A stretch of 55,477 nt of DNA from an uncultured Lachnospiraceae bacterium (GCA_910585635.1 CAJUFE010000028.1:1-55477), one strand, 5' to 3'. Positions 40,721 through 53,181 are shown, counted from the stretch's first letter. Numbers and translations: made by a program. Notes: a model not told the origin generated them from the letters alone.

Positions 40721-41641
40721 ATGAAGCTGGTGATCGTGACCGGGATGTCCGGGGCAGGCAAGACGCAGGCCCTCAAGATGCTGGAGGACATGGGCTACTA
40801 CTGTGTAGACAACCTGCCCATATCCCTGGTGGATAAATTTACAGAGCTGAGCTTAAAGAGCGCAGGTGATATCCAGAAGGTGGCCCTGGGGGTGGATATC
40901 CGCAGCGGGGAGGATCTCCCGCAGCTAAAGGATGTGCTGGGCCGGTGGAAGGAGAAGGATTTTCCCTACCAGATCCTGTTCCTGGACGCCGGGGACGAGA
41001 CCCTGATCAAACGGTTCAAGGAGACCAGGCGTAAGCATCCCTTATCCGGGACGGGCCGGATCGAGAAGGGCATCGAGACAGAACGGGAGAAGCTTTCCTT
41101 CTTAAAAGCCTCTGCAGATCTGATCATCGATACCAGCCAGCTTTTGACCAGGGAGCTGCGCCAGGAGCTGGAAAAGATCTTCGTGGAGGATCAGGAGTAC
41201 AAGAACCTGTATATCACGATCCTTTCCTTCGGGTTCAAATACGGGATCCCCACGGACGCAGATCTGGTCTTTGATGTCCGTTTCCTGCCCAATCCTTACT
41301 ATGTGGAGGAGCTGCGGGTAAAGACCGGTGAGGAGCTGGCGGTCCAGGAGTATGTAAAGCAGGGCGGGACAGCCGATCTGTTCATGGAGAAGCTGGTGGA
41401 TATGCTGGATTTCCTGCTCCCCAATTACATCCTGGAGGGCAAGAACCAGCTGGTGATCGGCATCGGCTGCACCGGAGGGAAGCATCGCTCCGTGACCTTG
41501 GCTAACGTGCTCTATGAGCGGCTAAAGGTCAACGCAGGCTATGGCGTGAAGCTGTTCCATCGGGATATCCAAAATGACAGCAGGCGCAGCAGCCAGGACC
41601 GGTCCGGGCAGGAGCTCGCCCCCAGGCCGCAGTTGTGCTGA
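40721..41641 (+). CDS. rapZ: RNase adapter/nucleotide-binding protein RapZ
   Basis: This is a P-loop protein of 306 residues of the YvcJ/RapZ family. It has Walker A GMSGAGKT at 8-15, DNLPISLVDK, the central RRKHPLSGTG, and a C-terminal substrate-binding half with DVRFLPNPYYVEELR and IGIGCTGGKHRSVTLA. In B. subtilis the homologue lies in the same whiA-crh neighbourhood and has been linked to cell-wall and competence traits. AGGAGG precedes the ATG, 27 nt after murB. Confidence 0.95.
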   Translation: MKLVIVTGMSGAGKTQALKMLEDMGYYCVDNLPISLVDKFTELSLKSAGDIQKVALGVDIRSGEDLPQLKDVLGRWKEKDFPYQILFLDAGDETLIKRFKETRRKHPLSGTGRIEKGIETEREKLSFLKASADLIIDTSQLLTRELRQELEKIFVEDQEYKNLYITILSFGFKYGIPTDADLVFDVRFLPNPYYVEELRVKTGEELAVQEYVKQGGTADLFMEKLVDMLDFLLPNYILEGKNQLVIGIGCTGGKHRSVTLANVLYERLKVNAGYGVKLFHRDIQNDSRRSSQDRSGQELAPRPQLC

Positions 41642-41689
41642 CCTTAAGGGACGGGAGCGATCTAGAGCTGATGGAAGGGGCGGTAGCCG

Positions 41690-42715
41690 ATGTCATACGC
41701 ATCCAGCGTTAAAGAGGAGCTGGCCGGGCAGGTCCCCGCTGCCAGGCACTGCAAGATCGCGGAGATCGCCGCCATCATCAGTCTGTGCGGGCGGATCGCC
41801 TGCCAGGCAAAGGGCTGCAAGATCAAGATCCAGACAGAAAATCGGGCAGTTGCGAGAAAGTACTTTACATTATTAAGAAAAACATTTAATATAATAGCGG
41901 ATGTCTCGATCAAAAGAAGTCCAGGCTCCAAAAAGAGCGGAGCCTACGGGGTCATCGTGGGGGACTATGAGGATGCAAAACGGGTCCTTATGGCCACAAA
42001 GCTGATGGGGGAGGACGGAGAGATCAGAGAAGACCTGTCCATCACCCGGAACGTGGTGGTCAAGCAGGCCTGCTGTCGGCGGGCGTTTATCCGCGGCGCG
42101 TTCCTGGCAGCCGGATCGATCAGCGATCCGGAGCAGTCCTATCATTTTGAGATCGCCTGTGCCGCACGCCCTAAAGCGCTCCAGCTAAAGGCGATCATCA
42201 ACAGCTTTGGGCTGGATGCGAAGATCGTGGCCAGAAAGCGGTACTTCGTGGTCTACATGAAGGAGGGCAGCCAGATCGTGGATATCCTGAACGTGATGGA
42301 GGCTCACAGGTCCCTGATGGATCTGGAGAACATCCGGATCTTGAAGGAGATGCGCGGGCAGGTGAACCGGCAGGTGAACTGCGAGACCGCGAACTTGAAC
42401 AAGACCGTATCGGCTGCGGTGAAGCAGGTAGAGGACATCCGGACCATCCAAGAATACCTGGGACTTTCAAATCTCCCGGAGAACTTAGAGGAGATTGCCA
42501 GGCTTCGGGCAGAGAAGCCGGAGGCTACTTTGAAAGAACTGGGTGAGGCATTAGATCCGCCCGTGGGGAAATCAGGCGTGAACCATCGGCTCAGGAAGTT
42601 AGGAGCCATCGCCCAGTCCCTTCGGAAAAAGAACGTCGGGTCGGTTACTGAGACAGAAAGCGGGCCATCCGAAAAAGAGGAGGAAGATTATGATCAGAAA
42701 GACAGTTACCGTTGA
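41690..42715 (+). CDS. whiA: DNA-binding protein WhiA
   Basis: The 341-residue protein combines a degenerate LAGLIDADG-endonuclease N-terminal region (residues 1-220, including CCRRAFIRGAFLAAGSISDPEQSYHFEI) with a C-terminal HTH (ATLKELGEALDPPVGKSGVNHRLRKL). In Firmicutes it affects cell division and chromosome segregation. Its 3' end overlaps the crh start by 26 nt, giving translational coupling. Confidence 0.96.
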   Translation: MSYASSVKEELAGQVPAARHCKIAEIAAIISLCGRIACQAKGCKIKIQTENRAVARKYFTLLRKTFNIIADVSIKRSPGSKKSGAYGVIVGDYEDAKRVLMATKLMGEDGEIREDLSITRNVVVKQACCRRAFIRGAFLAAGSISDPEQSYHFEIACAARPKALQLKAIINSFGLDAKIVARKRYFVVYMKEGSQIVDILNVMEAHRSLMDLENIRILKEMRGQVNRQVNCETANLNKTVSAAVKQVEDIRTIQEYLGLSNLPENLEEIARLRAEKPEATLKELGEALDPPVGKSGVNHRLRKLGAIAQSLRKKNVGSVTETESGPSEKEEEDYDQKDSYR

Positions 42716-42953
42716 ACTCTCATCCGGTCTGGAAGCAAGGCCGATCGCCATGCTGGTACAAGTGGCCAGCCAATATGAAAGTAAGATCTATGTGGAGACC
42801 GGTTCTAAGAGAGTGAACGCCAAGAGCATCATGGGGATGATGACCCTGAACCTGGCGTCTGGTGAAGAGCTGACGATCACGGCTGACGGAAGTGACGAAG
42901 GTCAGGCGATCTCCGATATCGAAAAGTACCTGAGTGAAGATCAGCAGAGTTGA
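42690..42953 (+). CDS. crh: Crh-like HPr paralogue lacking the active-site histidine
   Basis: The 87-residue HPr fold keeps the regulatory site (NAKSIMGMM, Ser46), but position 15 is glutamate (SGLEARP) where HPr has the phosphoryl-accepting histidine. It therefore should not take part in PTS sugar transport. Like B. subtilis Crh it would act only as a Ser46-phosphorylated corepressor of CcpA. Its position after whiA in the hprK operon supports this. AGGAGGAAG precedes the ATG inside whiA. Confidence 0.9.
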   Translation: MIRKTVTVELSSGLEARPIAMLVQVASQYESKIYVETGSKRVNAKSIMGMMTLNLASGEELTITADGSDEGQAISDIEKYLSEDQQS

Positions 42954-42974
42954 GCACCGGTCGGGAGCTTTAGA

Positions 42975-43002
42975 TAAAAAACACGCGCGAGCGTGTTTTT
43001 TT
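42975..43002 (+). terminator. Terminator of the hprK-crh operon
   Basis: AAAAACACGC and GCGTGTTTTT form a long stem closed by a GCGA tetraloop and end in a T-tract. Confidence 0.92.
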
Positions 43003-43051
43003 GTACGATCCGCAGGGCCCCTTGTGTCCTGGGGATGAGGAGGAGGAGAGG

Positions 43052-46540
<3,489 letters not shown>

Positions 46541-46712
46541 TATATTCATGTATGGATTTTGGAACAAATGCCATCTCCATCTCCATCGGCAGGGACAGCA
46601 TGGCTGTTTCCCGCGGTCCGGAGCCGGAGGCTTAGGGGTAGGGCACAGGTAAGGTCCGCAGGAGAGAGATGGTATGCCAATATAGATCTCATTACAGCAG
46701 GAGGGCAAGGTT

Positions 46713-47687
46713 ATGGCAAAGGAAGTTAAGACGATCGGAGTATTGACCAGCGGAGGCGACGCGCCGGGGATGAACGCGGCGATCCGCGCAGTGGTCAGGT
46801 CGGCGATCCATAAGGGCTTGAAGGTGAAGGGGATCATGCGTGGATACGCAGGTCTCCTCCAGGAGGAGATCGTGGACATGGATACCACCAGTGTGTCCGA
46901 TATCATGCACAGAGGAGGCACTATCCTTTACACAGCCAGATGTGCGGAGTTCACCACGGCGGAGGGCCAGGAGCTGGGAGCGGAGATCTGCCGGAAGAAT
47001 GGGATCGACGGCATCGTGGTGATCGGCGGCGACGGTTCCTTCAGAGGTGCGGGAAAGCTGGCAGCCTTAGGGATCAATACCATCGGCGTCCCGGGTACGA
47101 TCGACTTAGACGTGGCCTGTACGGATTATACCATCGGCTTCGACACGGCAGTCAACACGGCCATGGAAGCGATCGATAAGGTCCGCGACACCTCCACCTC
47201 CCATGAGCGCTGCTCCATCATCGAGGTCATGGGGCGGAACGCAGGCTACATCGCCCTGTGGTGCGGCTTTGCCAACGGCGCGGAGGATGTGCTCCTGCCG
47301 GAGCGCTATGACGGCGACGAGCAGGGCCTGATCAACCGGATCATCGATAACCGGAAGAGGGGCAAGCGGCACAACATCATCATCAACGCAGAGGGCATCG
47401 GCCATTCTGTATCCATGGCCAGGAGGATCGAGGCGGCCACAGGTATCGAGACCCGGGCTACGATCTTAGGCCACATGCAGCGTGGCGGTACACCCACCTG
47501 CAAGGACCGTGTATACGCTTCCATCATGGGGGCGAAGGCCGCCATGCTCCTGGCAGAAGGGAAGAGCAACCGGGTGGTGGCCTATAAGAACGGCGAGTAT
47601 ATGGATCTCGACATCCAGGAAGCCCTTTCCATGAAGAAGGATATCCCGGAGGATCAGTACGAGATCTTCAAGATGCTGGTGCGGTAA
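46713..47687 (+). CDS. pfkA: ATP-dependent 6-phosphofructokinase
   Basis: PfkA catalyses the committed step of glycolysis. The 324-residue protein has GVLTSGGDAPGMNAAIRA, the GGDGS motif that marks ATP (not PPi) enzymes, the catalytic GTIDLDVACTDYTIGFDTA, and VMGRNAGYIAL. AGGAGGGCAAGGTT precedes the ATG. It follows dnaE with a 172-nt gap in which I see no gene. Pairing of dnaE with pfkA is frequent in clostridia. Confidence 0.96.
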   Translation: MAKEVKTIGVLTSGGDAPGMNAAIRAVVRSAIHKGLKVKGIMRGYAGLLQEEIVDMDTTSVSDIMHRGGTILYTARCAEFTTAEGQELGAEICRKNGIDGIVVIGGDGSFRGAGKLAALGINTIGVPGTIDLDVACTDYTIGFDTAVNTAMEAIDKVRDTSTSHERCSIIEVMGRNAGYIALWCGFANGAEDVLLPERYDGDEQGLINRIIDNRKRGKRHNIIINAEGIGHSVSMARRIEAATGIETRATILGHMQRGGTPTCKDRVYASIMGAKAAMLLAEGKSNRVVAYKNGEYMDLDIQEALSMKKDIPEDQYEIFKMLVR

Positions 47688-47729
47688 AGGACCAGAAAGG
47701 CTGTGTGAGCAGCCCACAGAAAAGAACGA

Positions 47730-47757
47730 TCAGGCGTCGTAAGGGTTACGGCGCCTT
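47730..47757 (+). terminator. Probable terminator of pfkA
   Basis: GGCGTCGTAA and TTACGGCGCC form a 10-bp stem with one wobble and a 3-nt loop. The following T-tract is interrupted, so termination may be moderate. Confidence 0.6.
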
Positions 47758-47802
47758 GTGTGTTGTTTTGGGGGGGGCGCCTGGTCAGGGGGTACGATGC
47801 TA

Positions 47803-47828
47803 AGGGGGCCCCTCCCTCCGCTACTTAG
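47803..47828 (-). repeat. Left-end remnant of a structured repeat element
   Basis: Read on the minus strand, AAGTAGCGGAGGGAGGGGCC matches the left edge of copies 2 and 5, and the flanking AGCCAGCTAAG matches their left flank. The other half is absent. Confidence 0.6.
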
Positions 47829-47870
47829 CTGGCTGTTTTTGATAGCGGGAGACAGAGTGAGGAGGATGGA

Positions 47871-48344
47871 GTGGGAGATAATAGATCGACCGGAGGACAG
47901 GAACAGAATGTGGTGCTCTGCGGGGCGAACTCTTATGAGCAGAAGTATTACTTCAATCGGGATTTTGACCGGCTGCCGGAGGAGGTAAAGAAGGAGCTGC
48001 AGATCCTGTGCGTGCTGTTCACGGAGGATGTGGGCGGCGTGCTGACTTTGGAGTTCACCCCGGAGGGGGAGTTAGATCTCAAGGTGCAGGTGGATGAAGG
48101 AGACTACCTCTTTGACGAGATCGGCAGCGGCCTGAAGATCCGGCAGTACCAACGGGAAAAACGAGAGCTTTTTGAAGGGCTGGAGGTATTCTACAAGGTA
48201 TTTTTCCTGGGGCAGGAGGATGCGCTGGAGGAGGATAAGGCATTGGAGGAGGGACCGTTCAGCAGCAGAGCACAGGGAGACGGACAAAAGGGCAGGATGG
48301 CAGGTGCGGGAAGACCAGAGGAAAGCGGGGAGGGGAAGGGATGA
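47871..48344 (+). CDS. DUF6145-type hypothetical protein
   Basis: The 157-residue acidic protein is well conserved in style from residue 14 to 115: VLCGANSYEQKYYFN, then LQILCVLFTEDVGGVLTLEF, then DYLFDEIGSGLKIR, then LFEGLEVFYKVFFLG. A poorly conserved charged tail follows. I believe it is the Lachnospiraceae DUF6145 family, which often sits just before dusB. The start is a GTG with AGGAGG upstream. It overlaps the dusB start by 4 nt (ATGA). No function is known. Confidence 0.7.
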   Translation: MGDNRSTGGQEQNVVLCGANSYEQKYYFNRDFDRLPEEVKKELQILCVLFTEDVGGVLTLEFTPEGELDLKVQVDEGDYLFDEIGSGLKIRQYQREKRELFEGLEVFYKVFFLGQEDALEEDKALEEGPFSSRAQGDGQKGRMAGAGRPEESGEGKG

Positions 48345-49327
48345 GCAGGGATCAGAGACTGCAGATCGGAGATCTGCTCTTGGAGAATGGCCTGATCCTA
48401 GGCCCCATGGCCGGGGTGACGGACCTGCCCTACCGCCTTTTGTGCAAGGAGCAGGGCTGCGGTATGATGGTGACGGAGATGGTCAGCGCCAAGGCGATCC
48501 TCTATAAAAATAAGAAGACCGAGACCTTGATGGAGACCTGCGAGGCCGAAGGGCCGGTGGCGGTCCAGCTCTTTGGGTCGGACCCGGAGATCTTAGGGGA
48601 GATCGCGGCCCAGGTGGCGGAAGGACCCTGCGCCTGCATCGATCTGAACATGGGCTGCCCGGTCCCTAAGATCGTGAACAACGGGGAAGGGTCTGCTCTG
48701 ATGCGGGAGCCGAAAAAGGTGGAGGCGATCCTCTCCTCCATGGTCAGAAAGGCGAAAAAGCCGGTAACGGTAAAGATCCGCAAGGGCTTTGACGCCGCCC
48801 ATGTCAATGCAGTGGAGATCGCGAAGATCGCGGAGAGCTGCGGCGTGGCGGCGGTGGCGGTCCACGGCCGGACCCGGGAGCAGTATTATGCCGGGAAGGC
48901 AGACTGGGAGATCATCCGCCAGGTGAAGGAGGCGGTGAAGATTCCGGTGATCGGAAACGGAGATGTGACCTCGCCCCAGGATGCAGAACGGATGCGTGGG
49001 ACCACCGGCTGTGACGGGATCATGATCGCCAGGGGGGCCAGAGGGAACCCCTGGATCTTTTCTCAGATCCTCCATTATCTGGAGACCGGGGAGCAGCTGC
49101 CGGCCCCTTCTTTGGCGCAGATAAAGGAGATGATCTACCGCCACGGAAGGCTTTTGACCGAACATAAGGGGGAGAGAACGGCCATGTGCCAGATGCGCAA
49201 GCACGTGGCCTGGTACACGGCGGGCCTCCCCCATTCCTCGGCCCTGCGGGGGGAGATCAGCCAGATGGAGACCCTAAAGGAGCTGGGTCAACTTTTAGAA
49301 AATCGGTTGACGATCAGGGGACTTTAG
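48341..49327 (+). CDS. dusB: tRNA-dihydrouridine synthase, DusB type
   Basis: This FMN enzyme reduces uridines to dihydrouridine in tRNA loops. The 328-residue protein has PMAGVTDLPYRLL at the barrel start, the catalytic cysteine in NMGCPVPKI, KIRKGF, VHGRTREQYYAGKADW and GNGDVTSPQDAERM, with a C-terminal helical RNA-binding domain. It is translationally coupled to the DUF6145 gene. A promoter for greA lies within its last codons. Confidence 0.95.
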   Translation: MSRDQRLQIGDLLLENGLILGPMAGVTDLPYRLLCKEQGCGMMVTEMVSAKAILYKNKKTETLMETCEAEGPVAVQLFGSDPEILGEIAAQVAEGPCACIDLNMGCPVPKIVNNGEGSALMREPKKVEAILSSMVRKAKKPVTVKIRKGFDAAHVNAVEIAKIAESCGVAAVAVHGRTREQYYAGKADWEIIRQVKEAVKIPVIGNGDVTSPQDAERMRGTTGCDGIMIARGARGNPWIFSQILHYLETGEQLPAPSLAQIKEMIYRHGRLLTEHKGERTAMCQMRKHVAWYTAGLPHSSALRGEISQMETLKELGQLLENRLTIRGL

Positions 49328-49335
49328 GCTATAAT
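49307..49335 (+). promoter_or_regulatory. Promoter of greA-lysS, overlapping the end of dusB
   Basis: TTGACG (49307-49312), a 17-bp spacer and TATAAT (49330-49335) form a near-consensus promoter. The -35 and most of the spacer lie in dusB codons. Confidence 0.85.
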
Positions 49336-49411
49336 ACCTTGAACGCGGGTGAGGAAGCCGTTCATTTGACGGTATTATCTAGTATTTTTAATAAGGAAGG
49401 TATCAGTAGCG

Positions 49412-49894
49412 ATGGCAGAGAAGAAAAACATTTTGACTTATGCTGGTTTGAAACAGTACGAAGATGAGCTGCATAACCTGAAGGTGTTTAAACGGCAGGA
49501 GGTAGCCCAGAAGATCAAGGAAGCAAGAGAGCAGGGTGACTTATCTGAGAATGCCGAGTATGATGCTGCGAAGGACGAACAGAGAGATATCGAGCTGCGC
49601 ATCGAGGAGCTGGAGAAGCTGCTGAAGAATGCGGAAGTAGTAGTAGAGGACGAGGTGGATCTGGATAAGATCAGCATCGGCTGCAAGGTGAAGGTCTACG
49701 ACCTGGAATTTGCGGAGGAGATGGACTTTAAGATCGTCGGCTCCACAGAAGCCAACAGCCTCCAGGGCCGCATCTCCAATGAATCGCCGGTAGGCCATGC
49801 GCTGCTTGGCAAGCGTGTGGGGGACGTGGTGGATGTGGAGACCCAGATGGGCATCGTCCAGTATAAGGTGCTGGATATCCAGCGGGTGAGTTAA
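49412..49894 (+). CDS. greA: Transcription elongation factor GreA
   Basis: GreA rescues backtracked RNA polymerase by stimulating transcript cleavage. The 160-residue product has the N-terminal coiled coil (LTYAGLKQYEDELHNLK through EQGDLSENAEYDAAKDEQ, the tip carrying the acidic D-L-S-E-N-A-E-Y signature). A C-terminal FKBP-like domain follows (ISNESPVGHALLGKRVGDVV). It has its own promoter and lies 76 nt before lysS. Confidence 0.97.
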   Translation: MAEKKNILTYAGLKQYEDELHNLKVFKRQEVAQKIKEAREQGDLSENAEYDAAKDEQRDIELRIEELEKLLKNAEVVVEDEVDLDKISIGCKVKVYDLEFAEEMDFKIVGSTEANSLQGRISNESPVGHALLGKRVGDVVDVETQMGIVQYKVLDIQRVS

Positions 49895-49970
49895 AAGCAA
49901 GCGGGCTGTATCCGCCATAGGCGCGGACAGCAGACGTGCAGATCGAGGATAGAGGAAGGGATGGGAGAGC

Positions 49971-51482
49971 GTGGCAGAGGAGAAGGACCAGAGGAAGGGA
50001 CAGAGAAAGCCCCAGGCAGAGGATATAAACCAGGTGCTCCAGGTGCGCCGGGAGAAGCTGGCCCAGCTGCAGGCGGAGGGCAAGGATCCGTTCAGGATCA
50101 CAAAGTATGATGTGACCGTCCACAGTGTGGATGTAAAGAAGGATTATGACCATTTTGAGGGGAAGGAAGTATCCATCGCGGGCCGTATGATGTTCAAGCG
50201 GGTGATGGGGAAGGCTTCCTTCTGCAACGTGCAGGATAAGGAAGGCAGCATCCAGGTCTATGTGGCCCGGGACAGTATCGGCGAGGAGCCCTACAAGGAT
50301 TTTAAGAAGATGGACATCGGCGATATCGTGGGCGTTAAGGGGACGGTCTTTACCACAAAGACCGGGGAGATCTCCATCCACGCCTCCAGCCTGACCCTGC
50401 TGACCAAGAGTCTCCAGGTGCTCCCGGAGAAGTTCCACGGCCTGACCGACACCGACATGCGCTATCGCCAGCGCTATGTGGACCTGATCATGAACCCGGA
50501 GGTAAAGGATACCTTCATCAAGCGTTCCCAGATCATCTCCACGATCCGCCGGTATCTGGACGGGCAGGGCTTCATGGAGGTGGAGACCCCCATGCTGGTG
50601 AGCAACGCAGGGGGCGCGGCGGCCCGGCCCTTTGTGACCCATTTTAACGCCCTGGACGAGGACGAGAAGCTTAGGATCTCCCTGGAGCTGTACTTAAAGC
50701 GTCTGATCGTAGGCGGCTTAGAGCGGGTCTACGAGATCGGGCGGGTGTTCCGCAATGAAGGGGTGGACACAAGACATAACCCGGAATTTACCTTGATGGA
50801 GCTGTACCAGGCCTATACCGATTATCACGGCATGATGGACCTGACAGAGGAGCTGTACCGCTATGTGGCCAAGGAGGTCTTAGGCACCACCACGATCACC
50901 TATCAGGGGACGGAGATGGACCTTGGGAAGCCCTTTGCGCGGATCACTATGGTGGACGCGGTGAAGCAGTACGCGGGGGTGGATTTTAAGGAGATCCACA
51001 CCTTAGAGGAGGCCCGTGCGGCGGCGAAGGCCCACCATGTGGAGTTCGAGGAGCGGCATCAGAAGGGGGATATCCTGAACCGTTTCTTTGAGGATTTCGT
51101 GGAGGAGCATCTGGTCCAGCCCACCTTTGTGATGGATCACCCCATCGAGATCTCGCCGCTGACGAAGAAGAAGCCGGAGGATCCGGAGTATGTGGAGCGG
51201 TTCGAGTTCTTCATGAACGGCTGGGAGATGGCTAACGCCTATTCCGAGCTGAACGACCCGATCGACCAGCGGGAGCGGTTCGCCGCCCAGGAGGAGATGT
51301 TCGCCAAGGGCGACGAGGAGGCGAACCACACCGACGAGGATTTCCTGAACGCCCTGATGGTGGGGATGCCCCCTACCGGCGGGATCGGGTTCGGGATCGA
51401 TCGGATGGTGATGCTGATGACCGACTCGGCGGCGATCCGGGATGTGCTGCTCTTCCCGACAATGAAGTCCATCGAGAAGTAA
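49971..51482 (+). CDS. lysS: Lysyl-tRNA synthetase, class II
   Basis: The 503-residue enzyme has an N-terminal anticodon-binding OB fold (VSIAGRMMFKRVMGKASFCNVQDKEG). The class II catalytic domain shows motif 1 (RYVDLIMNPEVKDTFIKRSQIISTIRRYL), motif 2 (YEIGRVFRNEGVDTRHNPEFTLMELY) and motif 3 (GGIGFGIDRMVMLM). A GTG start follows GGGATGGGAGAG. The dusB-greA-lysS order is common in clostridia. Confidence 0.97.
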   Translation: MAEEKDQRKGQRKPQAEDINQVLQVRREKLAQLQAEGKDPFRITKYDVTVHSVDVKKDYDHFEGKEVSIAGRMMFKRVMGKASFCNVQDKEGSIQVYVARDSIGEEPYKDFKKMDIGDIVGVKGTVFTTKTGEISIHASSLTLLTKSLQVLPEKFHGLTDTDMRYRQRYVDLIMNPEVKDTFIKRSQIISTIRRYLDGQGFMEVETPMLVSNAGGAAARPFVTHFNALDEDEKLRISLELYLKRLIVGGLERVYEIGRVFRNEGVDTRHNPEFTLMELYQAYTDYHGMMDLTEELYRYVAKEVLGTTTITYQGTEMDLGKPFARITMVDAVKQYAGVDFKEIHTLEEARAAAKAHHVEFEERHQKGDILNRFFEDFVEEHLVQPTFVMDHPIEISPLTKKKPEDPEYVERFEFFMNGWEMANAYSELNDPIDQRERFAAQEEMFAKGDEEANHTDEDFLNALMVGMPPTGGIGFGIDRMVMLMTDSAAIRDVLLFPTMKSIEK

Positions 51483-51486
51483 ACGC

Positions 51487-51527
51487 AATATATAGGACAA
51501 AACCAAAGATAAAACACTATATATTGT
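51487..51527. repeat. 10-bp inverted repeat just after lysS
   Basis: CAATATATAG (51487-51496) and CTATATATTG (51518-51527) are perfect inverted copies with a 21-nt A-rich spacer. They lie at the switch from GC-rich chromosome to AT-rich island. Integration site, operator or weak terminator are all possible. The direct TTAAGCCAA-type repeats just downstream (about 51553-51573) belong to the same junction. Confidence 0.4.
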
Positions 51528-51643
51528 GAAAGAATCGGGCGGAGATTATGCCTTTAAGCCAACCTTAAGCCAATCAATGCGGGAATTTGTGCAGAATAAG
51601 ATTTAAGTCACGTGGAAAGGCGATACTCTGAAATTGAAAACAG

Positions 51644-51690
51644 TACAGGCCAGACATTTCACAGTATTTGTGGAGTGCCTGGCCTGTTCT
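51644..51690 (+). terminator. Long hairpin terminator between lysS and the island
   Basis: ACAGGCCAG and CTGGCCTGT close a long interrupted stem (inner part TTCACA/TTGTGGA) followed by a T-rich end. It isolates the island from lysS transcription. Confidence 0.7.
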
Positions 51691-51739
51691 TGCATTTTAT
51701 GGATTTTTGTTCGCATGGCTTACTATTCCAATACAACTG

Positions 51740-51768
51740 TTGATAAATTCACAGTTATGTGATACTAT
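51740..51768 (+). promoter_or_regulatory. Promoter with embedded operator for the NurA-HerA island
   Basis: TTGATA (51740-51745), a 17-bp spacer and TACTAT (51763-51768) form the promoter. The spacer contains the inverted repeat TCACA-GTTA-TGTGA (51749-51762), well placed for repression by the small HTH protein encoded first in the operon. Confidence 0.7.
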
Positions 51769-51797
51769 CATTTTGGATATTTGTGTGGAGGTATGCT

Positions 51798-52019
51798 ATG
51801 GCTGTTAGTTATAAGAAATTGTTGCACCTTATGATAGAGAAGGATATTACAAATGCTAAACTAATGAAAGAGGCGAATATTTCTGCAAATATAATCAAAA
51901 AAATCAAGACGGGAAAGTATATTGCGCTTGATAAAGTGGAAAGTATATGCGAAGCACTTAATGCTACGCCAAACGATATTCTGGAATTTATTCAATCGGA
52001 GGATGAAGAAAATGCCTGA
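51798..52019 (+). CDS. Small Cro/C1-type (XRE) HTH regulator
   Basis: This 73-residue protein is essentially one HTH domain: SYKKLLHLMIEKDITNAKLMKEANISANIIKKIKTGKYIALDKVESICEALN, the small Cro/YozG-like type. GGAGG precedes ATG 51798, which also matches where homology should begin. It is the first gene of the island, overlaps the NurA gene by 8 nt and probably autoregulates through the palindrome between -35 and -10. Codon use is AT-rich, unlike the genes to the left. Confidence 0.85.
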   Translation: MAVSYKKLLHLMIEKDITNAKLMKEANISANIIKKIKTGKYIALDKVESICEALNATPNDILEFIQSEDEENA

Positions 52020-53181
52020 TAAAATAATGTCTATATTGGCGGAGGCAACAGGAGGTAAAAGTTATAAAGCCCATAAGTATGGTCTTGATCACGCGGATAG
52101 ACCGTTTATCGATTACGGTGAAGATTCCATTATTTGGAAGAAAACAGCAGAAACAAATAAGACAAATAGAAAGTATGTGCCTTTAGAAGTGTTAAGTAAA
52201 AAATTGTCTGCAAGAGAAGAACAGTTGCTTACATTTTTTTTAGACGGTTCTCGCAGAGTTTTTAAAGTTGATGATATAGCATATACAAAATCTGGAGGAA
52301 GAAGCGTAATATATCCTGTTGTTGCCGGACAGATAGGTGTAGGGTGTTGCAAAAGAGAAAACAAACGTATGATTCCAGAGAAGTTTAAGAGAGAATTTGT
52401 CCTTTCGATTCCAGATATTGCAAATGCAGATGGGAAAGCAGGCTTTTTCCCTGCAACTGCCCGAAAACTGAATGAATCACCAGAATTAAAAAGACTTGGA
52501 ATTGAATTCGCAACAATTATTCCGTATCGTACTGCAAAGAATGCGGAAGAGAAGTTTGAAGATCTCGGTACGGCATGTATTCAAGATAGGATGTCGCAAC
52601 GAGAAAAGGACTTGGTAGCTGAATTGGTAAGAGAGGGAAAATTAAACCAAGACAATTATCTTGTAAAAGATGGATCTTTGGAATATCGTCCTACGAAAGA
52701 AGATAAGGCAGATAAAAGAAAGTACCAGATTTTTAAAAACAATTATAATTGGGTTCTTGGTGTTTCCAAAAATTTTAATCCAGAAGTTTGTGTGGATATT
52801 AATGGAAAACCAAACCCAGGTTTTATTGCAGATTTACCTTTATATCATAGAACTCCGGTGGCCTGTTTTAAAAATCCGGATTGGTTTGGAGATACAGAGT
52901 TTGCAGTATGGTATATAAGGATTAGAGATAAGAAACGTACACGGACACCGTTTGATGGGATTATTAAAATCGAGAAGATACTGGTTACACAAGAAGAAAT
53001 TGAGGATGGAATTGATAGTACACTTGTCGATCAGTTGAGCGCTTATCTTATTAATGAGAGAAATCCTGTATGTTATGGTTCGGATTTACGGTGGGCGAAT
53101 CATTTATATCCGATCTACCTTACAGAAGCATACGTCAAATCAAGATATCTTAGTGCAGAAAGTTTTTTGCATTTATTTTAA
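52012..53181 (+). CDS. NurA-domain nuclease
   Basis: The 389-residue protein shows the NurA signature elements in order. These are the first metal-binding motif FLDGSRR (Asp78), the second motif VKDGSLEY (Asp220) and GVSKNF at about 250-255. A tyrosine/arginine-rich strand region (FAVWYIRIRDKKRTRTP) and a C-terminal helix follow. NurA is a 5'-3' exonuclease and ssDNA endonuclease that works in a ring with HerA. An N-terminal extension of about 70 residues precedes the core. Its start overlaps the HTH gene, and the HerA gene follows after 11 nt. The family call rests on motifs, as overall similarity to archaeal NurA must be low. Confidence 0.72.
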   Translation: MPDKIMSILAEATGGKSYKAHKYGLDHADRPFIDYGEDSIIWKKTAETNKTNRKYVPLEVLSKKLSAREEQLLTFFLDGSRRVFKVDDIAYTKSGGRSVIYPVVAGQIGVGCCKRENKRMIPEKFKREFVLSIPDIANADGKAGFFPATARKLNESPELKRLGIEFATIIPYRTAKNAEEKFEDLGTACIQDRMSQREKDLVAELVREGKLNQDNYLVKDGSLEYRPTKEDKADKRKYQIFKNNYNWVLGVSKNFNPEVCVDINGKPNPGFIADLPLYHRTPVACFKNPDWFGDTEFAVWYIRIRDKKRTRTPFDGIIKIEKILVTQEEIEDGIDSTLVDQLSAYLINERNPVCYGSDLRWANHLYPIYLTEAYVKSRYLSAESFLHLF

